DNA from: Nilaparvata lugens
Lineage: Eukaryota; Arthropoda; Insecta; Hemiptera; Delphacidae
Length of the DNA stretch: 64,000 nucleotides
Direction: 5' to 3'
Assembly: GCF_014356525.2 (NCBI RefSeq)
Contig: NC_052507.1
Location: 7,805,568 to 7,869,567 of the forward strand
Shown here one piece after another: positions 56,368-64,000 of this stretch. Numbering within the stretch: position 1 is the stretch's first letter; each line of letters starts with the position of its first letter. The notes under the pieces are model-generated. The model worked only from the letters and a program-made list of their open reading frames with translations. It made no database searches and was not told where the DNA came from. Made by a program: the position numbers and the translations under genes.

Positions 56368-57000
56368 TTTATTTCTCAATAAGCATTCATTACAAACACA
56401 ACATTACTACTAGAAAATAATTATTCTATTGAGAAGACACTCCCGAGAAAAATTCTATTTTGGGAGTTGCCATCAAAGTCCATTTGTATAATTTATTTGA
56501 TGCAATCAATTAAAAATAAATCAACTTAAACCATGAAATGTAAATATTCTAACAAAAGAGCTTACAGTCGGAATTTTTACAAAAGTTATTAATATTTTAA
56601 TAAAAAATGAAATGAATGATGGAGACAGTACTACCTTATGTCTAATAGAACATTGTAGTGTGAAACTAGAAGTTTTTTTTTCCAATAGAATATGAAGAAT
56701 GAGGTTATGACAATGAACATTAATCTATGTTGAAAATGAAAAGAGAGAGATGAATGATGAAAAGCGGCTTTGCCAGTTATTGTCAAAAAAAAGCAAGCGT
56801 AAGAAAGAAAGAAAAGAAAATAGTTCGTTCTGTACCTTTCAAGCTTTTATTATTTAATTATAATTATGTTTGTGTATTGTGGCTTATGGGTGCAATCTTA
56901 GCTTGTGAATACCTACACTATTTTGCTAAACAATTTAAATAATCGTTAGGACAATGAGATAATAATTGGAAATAGTAGTTGTCAACTTGGACGTATGGGT
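56335..57000 (-). repeat. Retroelement 3' tail with (TAA)n, otherwise no gene
   Basis: (AATAAT)n at 56335-56368 then TTTTATTTCTCAATAAGCAT. Read on the minus strand this is an AATAAA-like signal before a simple tail. A 62-codon frame at 56754 is unrecognised. Confidence 0.5.
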
Positions 57001-57009
57001 TGGGAAGTC

Positions 57010-58110
57010 ATTCAAAGATTGGTACTGGAGTAGATGAACAGTATGATAATTTCAGGATATTGGTGATAAATTCATTTAATATTGTAGTTGAATCGTACTT
57101 ATAGATTCGGAGCTGTTTCAAGGTTATCAGACCTGAGACCTCAATACTGAAGATACTGATATTGATACTTACTTGCTATAAACTACTGTATAGTAGTAAT
57201 AAATCGATACAATACTATATAGCTGAGTCGTATTTGTCTATTTATTGACAGTAATTCATTGATATGGGATACATTCAAATTACGATACACTGATTTGAGA
57301 GACTGATCAATAGTTGAATCTTATTCAAAGGTTCCAAGCTGTTTGGAGGTAATCAGATTTATGATATTGGTAGGCCTGCTAAAGTCGATGAACAGTATAA
57401 TAATGTATAGTGGTAATAAATCGATATAATACTGTAGTTGAGTCCTACTTATTAATTTATTAACAGTAATGTTTTGGTTTAGAATACAGGCGAAGTACTC
57501 AGATCTGAGAGAACTATACAAGCAATATCCAGTGTTATCAGATTTGAGAAAGTACTAAAGTCGATTGACAGTATAATGATATATAGTAGTAATGAATCGA
57601 TTCAATACTGTGGTCAAGTCCTATTCCTTTATATTGATAGTAATGTATTGGTTTAGAATACATGCAAATTACTCAGATCTGAGAGAGATATACAAGCAAT
57701 AATTTCAAAGCAATCAGATTTGAGATGTAACTTAATTTGGTTTTAGAGATATAACTAGAGTTTGTAGATACTAAAGTCGATAGGCAGTATATAATGATGA
57801 TGTACAGTTGTAATAAATTGATTTGATACTGTAGTTGAGTCCTATTTATTCATTTATTGATAGTAATGTACTGGCTCAGAATAAAGGCAATGTACTGAGT
57901 TATGAGAGAATGATTAATAGTTGAATTATTGTACTTATGACTTTGGAAGGCTATTGAAGTAGACCATCTCTGGTCTGAGAGATTCATACTGAAGACTATA
58001 AACAGTATAGTAGCTCAATAATAAACTTGGAGTAATGGTTCAGTCGTATTTATGGATTCAGGAAGCATTTGAAGTACTCAGGCTGAGATTGATATTTACT
58101 AGAGTCAATG
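57010..58110. repeat. Degenerate tandem, about 190-215 bp unit, about 5 copies
   Basis: Recurring blocks: AAGTCGATGAACAGTATAAT, TAGTAATAAATCGAT, AATACTGTAGTTGAGTCCTA, TGACAGTAATG, GGTTTAGAATACA and CTCAGATCTGAGAGA. Divergence increases at both ends. Confidence 0.8.
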
Positions 58111-58237
58111 AACAATAGAATACTGTGAATAGATTATCGGAATAATTGTTTAGTACTTCATATAGCTTCAAACGCTCAAATGTTCAATGTAATTTATCAC
58201 ACAGGTACTTATATTATTTATGCCATGAGACTTATAA

Positions 58238-58402
58238 AGGTGCATACAGATTTACGCTCCGCGAACATGAGCAATTCACTTTTAATCAGCTGATGCCAAG
58301 CTTTTTATATCTGTATCTTACCGTTTCTGTAAAAATACAGATATAGTCAGCTGATTAAAAGTGAATTGCTCATGTTCGCGGCGCGTATATCTGTACGCAC
58401 CT
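58238..58402. mobile_element. 165 bp near-perfect fold-back MITE (AGGTGC...GCACCT)
   Basis: CGAACATGAGCAATTCACTT continues TTAATCAGCTGA and is mirrored by TCAGCTGATTAAAAGTGAAT and TGCTCATGTTCG. Ends AGGTGCATACAGATTTACGC and GCGTATATCTGTACGCACCT. A partial relative with GTATATCTGTACC lies near 53765. Confidence 0.85.
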
Positions 58403-58819
58403 GAAGGATTGCTTGATTAACAGTTCGTTTGTTTTGAATAAACAGACTAGATATTTTAAAACCAGATCAAGATAAAAAGTTAGACTTGTAAACTTCAAGT
58501 TCTTTTGTACAAATATAATAATTTTATTCTTATGAGTATTATGTGATTGTATTATTTTTCTTTGCTAGGGCTACTCTTGAATATAAATAAAAATCCAAGT
58601 AACTTTATTTTAAAATTGTATCTTTCCATCAACGTTGTAGACAGTTGCAGCCAGACCTGATAATAGCGCTCACACTCACATTCCGGGACGACAAGTCACG
58701 GTAGGATAATTATAGGACAGATAGCTCTATGTTTATTTAGGATTTTTCATAGACATTTTCAATTGATAAATTATTTATTAATTTTTGAGAATACATAACA
58801 ACAGGTCAATGTAACACAC

Positions 58820-58853
58820 TGAGCGCGAGGTCTACTGTTCACAGAACTACTAG
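58820..58853 (+). mobile_element. 3' terminus of a second-family Helitron-like element
   Basis: GAGCGCGAGGTCTACTGTTC then ACAGAACTACTAG before T, identical to the end at 18182. The rest of this copy is not recognisable. Confidence 0.55.
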
Positions 58854-58886
58854 TATAGTATGCAGCTAGGAAGTCTATACCGTAAT

Positions 58887-59316
58887 AATTGACCGAACGA
58901 AGTGAGGTCTTAGATTCAAGTCGACGGTTTGGCATTTCTCTTAATGTTTAAATGTTTGAATGTTTAAATGTTTATATGTTTATATGTTGCGCATTTACGG
59001 CGAAACGCGGTAATAGATTTTCATGAAATTTGACAGGTATGTTCCTTTTTTAATTGCGCGTCGACGTATATACAAGGTTTTTTAGAAATTTTGCATTTCA
59101 AGGATAATATAAAAGGAAAAAGGAGCCTCCTTCATACGCCAATATTAGAGTAAAAATCACACTATAGAATTATTCATCATAAATCAGCTAACAAGTGATT
59201 ACACAGATGTGTGGAGAAGCCAGTCTATTGCTGTATTTCCATAAGGTCTATAGACTTCAATCAGGTACTTGTGGATGAGAATACTGTGTGGGGTCTACTG
59301 TTCACAGAACTACTAG
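58887..59316 (+). mobile_element. Second Helitron-like family, copy 3
   Basis: AATTGACCGAACGAAGTGAG to GTTCACAGAACTACTAG before T, 430 bp. It carries GCGCATTTACGGCGAAACGC and GAAATTTGACAGGTATGTTC. The most complete compact copy. Confidence 0.75.
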
Positions 59317-60047
59317 TTAGTAAGTTATACCATCTACTGAATGAAAAAAATTAAACCTGTGGTTATACTTTTTTATGTGCTAGGCTTTATAAATAGGTAT
59401 TGTCTAATATTGCTGTATTTTATTTGCTTCTCTGTGAGATAAAAGCATATTCTATTCTGAACAGTTACATGTCATCTTCACAACAGCTTAAAAAGGTTGT
59501 TTGTTATTTGTTGAATTATGTATTGTTTAACCAGTTCATTGTTAAAATCACCAGAACCAGTCTGCCTAGTTGGTCCAAGGAATCAATAAACCACAAATCA
59601 CAATCAGTATGTTTATACATTGTAAAAGCGCTTGTCTTGTCAAATTATTGTTTCAAGATGTACTGTGGAACATATGGAAAAAGTGTAGACTAATAATTGC
59701 CGGAAACTACGGGAAATTCGGGTAATATTTGAGATCAAATTGGATGAAATATAATCAAATCAAATCAACTTTTATTCAATGATATCGCTTACATGACAAA
59801 TTCCATTATACAAAATGATATTACAGATCATTGGATACAATGAATGTAATGGATTAATTGGAGTAAGATTGGCAATAAGGTGAAATCAAGTATTAAATAT
59901 TAAACTTTAAGATCTGTGAATCATTAGAATAACGAATAGAAATCTTGGAATAATCTCTGTAGAAAGATAATATTGATAACTTGTTTGAAAAATTTATATG
60001 GAACGCTATTCGTTCGATCAGTCCCTACCTTCAGCTTTAGATCAGTA
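59317..60047. other. No gene; one retroelement tail
   Basis: A 97-codon plus frame (59400-59693) is unrecognised. AATCAAATCAAATCAACTTT at about 59754 looks like a minus-strand tail. Confidence 0.4.
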
Positions 60048-60698
60048 CTAGCCGTCAGGCTCGCTTCACTCGCCATATCCGACTGGATCGTCCAAGAATG
60101 AGATCAGCAGGCTCGCTTCGCTCGTCTGCATTTTTCATTTGAGCATTTTTATCATATGTTAGGACGATCCAGTCGGGGGTCCAGACTAAACGTCTGGCTA
60201 AACGGATATGGCGAAGCGAGCCTGACGGCTAGTAATATAATATTCCCAGGAATAGCTCTGATTGAAGTAGCAGTGCCCAATCAATTTTTCCGTGATATAT
60301 GCATTTCAATCTTCAACTTGGTGCCAACCTAACAAAGTCAACTCAACTTAATACCAACCTGACAAAATTTTTAATTTAGTTACCAGAACAACTGTTTCGA
60401 AGAGGTACTCTCTCCAGATTATAATTCCATATTAACATCATATGAACATCTTTCCACCTTCTCCATTATGGACATTTCAATTATAATTCTAAGATATTGG
60501 AATAAGAAGAATATACATGCTAAAAGAACTTTAAACCCTTAAAAATCACCCTTAGAGTTAAAATATCGCCAAATGATTTCTTAGTGCGCCTCTAAAGGGC
60601 CAACTGAACTACCTACCAAATTTGAACGTTTTTGGTCCGGTAGATTTTTAGTTCTGCGAGTGAGTGAGTCAGTCAGTCAGTCAGTGAGTGCCATTTCG

Positions 60699-60759
<61 letters not shown>

Positions 60760-60760
60760 C
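60048..60760 (-). mobile_element. Non-autonomous Helitron, copy 5
   Basis: Preceded by A, it opens CTAGCCGTCAGGCTCGCTTC (the 3' end) and closes with GTGCCATTTCGCTTTTATAT. The 5' terminus is blurred by expansion of its TATATA start into a (TA)n run (60703-60759). The 3' palindrome is present. Confidence 0.8.
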
Positions 60761-62248
60761 TAGGCTCTTTTTAGTTCAGATTCAGTTTCAGTTCTGGCAG
60801 TCAGGAAAAAAGTAAAAGCTGAAGCCTTTTGACTTCTGACATCTCTGGAAATCCTTCGCTGGAAATCGAAAGATTCGAGTCGAGGGCATGTTTTTGGAAA
60901 AATTCAATGTATTACAGAAGAATACAGGAAAGTCGTGTAATACAGAGGAAATCAGCTAAAACATTTGAGTTTCACAAGACCTTGTCTTGGTCAATGCTCA
61001 TTTGGGATATGGTATCAGAGATCAAGGAATTCAGTTTTGTATTCTTCATTCATCATGTGAATAAGATGAACTACACTGGGAATCAATGAATATGGATTGG
61101 GTTAGGCCTTGTTTTGAAAGAATTCATGAGTCTGGTACTAAGAAATCATCTGAATTTTTGAACGGCATTTTGATGTTAATCCGAAAAAAAACTGTTTGTT
61201 AGTTGTTAGTTTCATGTATATTAATTAATATTTTATGTTATGACAAATCCAAATTGGAAGGGCTCTATTTTTTTTACCCTTGACTTTTGTTGCCCTAACC
61301 ACTGCGACACCATACGCTTATATTATCTGAATTTTTTCAAGATCCATCCCACTGAATCTGGTAATGCAGGTGACGTTTATTACTACAACGTTTATCAGGA
61401 ACATTTTCCTCTAAGTTGGCTAACGACTTGAATATTCGTGAAATAAAAAAAAGTCCATAATAAAAAATTCATTTTTCGAGATATTTTATTTTTTTACGGA
61501 AAAACTATGCGGTTTATCGTAAAAATGTTGAGAACCATATTAAGAGCCAGTCGTATGTAGATAATATTAAGAAAAAAGTCAAAGCTGTACGATGAATAGT
61601 AACTGCAGGACAGGCGATTTTATAAGCGCGCGTTTTTGACAACTTACCCCCCTCCCACACAATAATTCGACCACCCTGGGACGTGACGACATCGAGTTTC
61701 ATATACACTGAAGACCCCCTAACAATAATCTGAAGTCAAATTCTCTGTCTCTCTCATGTGTGCTCAATGTAAGCTAGCGCCTGGACTATACGTACTATTT
61801 TTAATGATGTAGACTATCATTATTACACTATGCATTGGACTGATAATTGCTTGAAAGCTAATACCTGGGAACTGCGGAGAATAGTGAATCAGTTTAAGAA
61901 ACAAAAATCATGCACTAGTGATATTATGCTTCAAACTCAATCAATAATGATTAATCAATATCACTAAGATTGATTAGTAGGTCGCCGATATCGTCAGGCA
62001 CCCTGACCTTGAACCCCAGATTCTCTATCGAATCGTAATCAGAAAGTTTTGCAGGGACGATGCAAATTCATCTTCATGGAAAATAAATTGGAGAGAAAAA
62101 TGAGTTTCCCGTGTTAGTCTTAGCCTAACCCAACCAGGTTTGGGTCATTGTTTTTAGAAGCTCGTGTTGATATCTCGGAAGAGAAGCTGCTTTAGAGAAG
62201 TATCATTTATTTCTCTGTCCCATAATCCTTCTTGCGTCTTCTTTTTCT

Positions 62249-62283
<35 letters not shown>

Positions 62284-62863
62284 TTCTTTTTTTTCTTCTT
62301 GCCAGGCAGAGAGATCAACACTTTAATAATATCACCTTATTTTCTACTCCTCTCTCTTCAATGAGAAGCACTCTCTCATTTATCCGTTGGACTTCTCATT
62401 AATTTGACACGTCATCCGCTTATTACATCGCTAAGGAAAATTAATTTGCAGCATCACAAAACTTTCTGAGGAGAATTTTTGCACAATTCATTTTCCATTA
62501 GGATATTTCTTCCATCAAGTTTCTCGGCAGTGTGTAGAGTCGGTGACCTTTGATATCTCGTAGCAAAGAAAGTACAACTTTTTGAGTATACTCTACTCAC
62601 AAAACTATTTTAGTATAGTTTTTTTTTAATTTTAGTGAGTATATTGTATTAATCCTTGAATTGTACTATATAATTAATTGTATATACTAATACAATAATA
62701 ATTGTATATATAATTGTCTATAATTGTATATACTTTATTTTTAAAGATTCTATGTAACTGATTTGAATTGTATCCAGAAGGAAAAAATATATTGAATTGA
62801 ATTGGAAAACGGTCAGGTCGATATGTAGATTTCAGCACACTATCGAGCTTCTATATCTATAAC
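60761..62863. other. No gene seen (2.1 kb)
   Basis: Short frames at 60829-61089 and 61240-61431 are unrecognised. (CTT)n lies at 62241-62305 and TATAATTGTATATA repeats at 62670-62735. Confidence 0.4.
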
Positions 62864-62930
62864 TATAGTGAGGTCCATATTATAATGGCAGTGGAGGGAG
62901 ATGAGAGAACAGGGTTGACAATTCTCTATA
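62864..62930. mobile_element. TATAGTGAGG TIR element, 5' end only
   Basis: TATAGTGAGGTCCATATTAT then AATGGCAGTGGAGGGAGATG. Similarity stops after about 65 bases. Confidence 0.65.
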
Positions 62931-63082
62931 TTTGACTCCTTTTTGCCACAGAGTGCACACAGCTGTAACTTAATCATCCCATTACATTTGATCTGAAATC
63001 AGTTTTCATTTCAATGTCAGTTTCATATCAAATATCCCTTCTCATAATTTGATTCAAAACTTTACTTACATAACTGAGATCA

Positions 63083-63209
63083 GGCCCTGTTTCATAAAAT
63101 TTATAAGCCACGTAATACAGGAGAATCACCATTTCAATCACATGCTCAATATGGCCGATATAATCAGCTGATCCTGTATTACAGGACTTCTAAGTTTTTA
63201 TGAAACAAT
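63083..63209. mobile_element. Short fold-back MITE (GGCCCTGTTTCATAAA)
   Basis: CCTGTTTCATAAAATTTATA is mirrored by AAGTTTTTATGAAACA, with TAATACAGG against CCTGTATTACAGG further in. Confidence 0.7.
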
Positions 63210-63678
63210 GTGTTCCATTATCATATATCTGAAATCACGGCGGCAAGTTTTAAAAGCTTTGATACAACAATCTTAACTCCAAATCAACAGAAAGTGATTG
63301 AAGAGACTTAAGATATTTCAAAAAATCCACAATATTATAATAAAAATAATTATTTCTCAGGAACATGCTTTCGTGTGTGCTCACACATCATCATCACTCT
63401 TCTTCAATTATGGAAAAGTTCCACTACATCAAAATTCACTCTATAAACTCAGACAAAAATCAAGTTATTCGGTAGGTATTCCATTTCAATTTTTCTTTGA
63501 AGTACCATAGATAATAAGAATCCTATTCACAATAATAAACAATTATTTAATCTAATAATAAAATTTCTCAATAAACAAATGCTCTTTGCTCTCAGTAAAT
63601 ATTTATAATTCTATAGTTCGTATTATGTTTTCTTCTTCTACAACCTCCATGATTGGAACAGAAATTTTGAATACCAAG
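63210..63678. other. No gene seen
   Basis: AT-rich unique DNA. Confidence 0.45.
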
Positions 63679-63820
63679 TGCCAGTTGCAGAAAAACCTGA
63701 TGAATTTTAATCATGATTAATTTCAAGAGAACCAATCACAGAAGCCGTCTCTTCCTTATCTGATTAGTTCTCGTGGAATAAATCACGGTTAAAATGTAAC
63801 CGGCTTTTGTGCAGCCGGGC
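63679..63820. mobile_element. Short fold-back MITE (GCCGGTTGCA family), copy 3
   Basis: GTGCCAGTTGCAGAAAAACC and the mirrored GGCTTTTGTGCAGCCGGGC, with GAGAACCAATCACAGAAGCC pairing with the opposite arm. Confidence 0.75.
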
Positions 63821-64000
63821 AGAGGTTTGTATTTCATGGGATATTTATGAATGTTTGCCTTCCAATCCATATTTTCCACTTATCAAGATAATGAATGAAT
63901 CGTTAATATTATCTGTACAATAGTTTTTCACAGTTCAATAGAAAAAGTGAGAACAATTATAAAATATCTTCATTGAGAAAGCGGACACATATAATTGAAA

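Noticed and set aside
62164..62364. Phe-rich frame
   Set aside because: A (CTT)n microsatellite translation.

Overview
The window looks like an insect nuclear genome, AT-rich and packed with repeats. The mix of Helitrons, fold-back and TIR miniature elements, truncated non-LTR retrotransposons and CT/GA microsatellites, plus one exon of an arthropod-type immunoglobulin family, suggests a hemipteran, possibly a planthopper. The species is inferred from recognised repeat style, not from a search. There is no bacterial, phage, CRISPR or organellar signal.

Only one host gene is visible with real support, on the minus strand. An exon at 6192-6348 encodes the first half of an immunoglobulin V-type domain of the Sidestep family (cell-surface guidance receptors). 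A candidate signal-peptide exon lies at 38348-38453, below a CpG-rich putative 5' region. It ends in the phase the Ig exon needs, so the simplest model is one gene with a first intron of about 32 kb. A second, weaker, phase-compatible 5' exon is at 53158-53185. Right next to the signal-peptide exon, inside the presumed intron, is an array (about 36.9-38.36 kb) of roughly 160-180 bp units. Their best conserved part resembles the exon-intron boundary of that exon.

The rest is mobile and tandem DNA. 0-5.3 kb: a Harbinger-like remnant interrupted by a Helitron, several local duplications and miniature elements. 7.6-18.2 kb: a LINE fragment, two Helitron-like families, nested copies of a 400 bp TIR element, and 2 kb of CT-rich microsatellite. 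18.4-25.3 kb: a 36 bp minisatellite, fold-back inserts with 12 and 14 bp target duplications, and an 0.8 kb interspersed element. 26.4-27.5 kb: a 5'-truncated LINE with an 11 bp target duplication. 28-33 kb: two minisatellites and a GC-richer stretch with open frames. 40-46.8 kb: a Helitron, a second truncated LINE with an 11 bp target duplication, and a nest of four elements plus a 570 bp pentanucleotide array. 47-58 kb: TIR elements, a 21 bp minisatellite, an 825 bp inverted repeat and several kilobases of minisatellite. 58-64 kb: more Helitron-like copies and miniature elements.

Because several elements sit inside copies of another repeat, uninterrupted copies serve as natural empty sites. 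They give exact termini for a Helitron (inserted between A and T) and for a TTAA-specific fold-back element.
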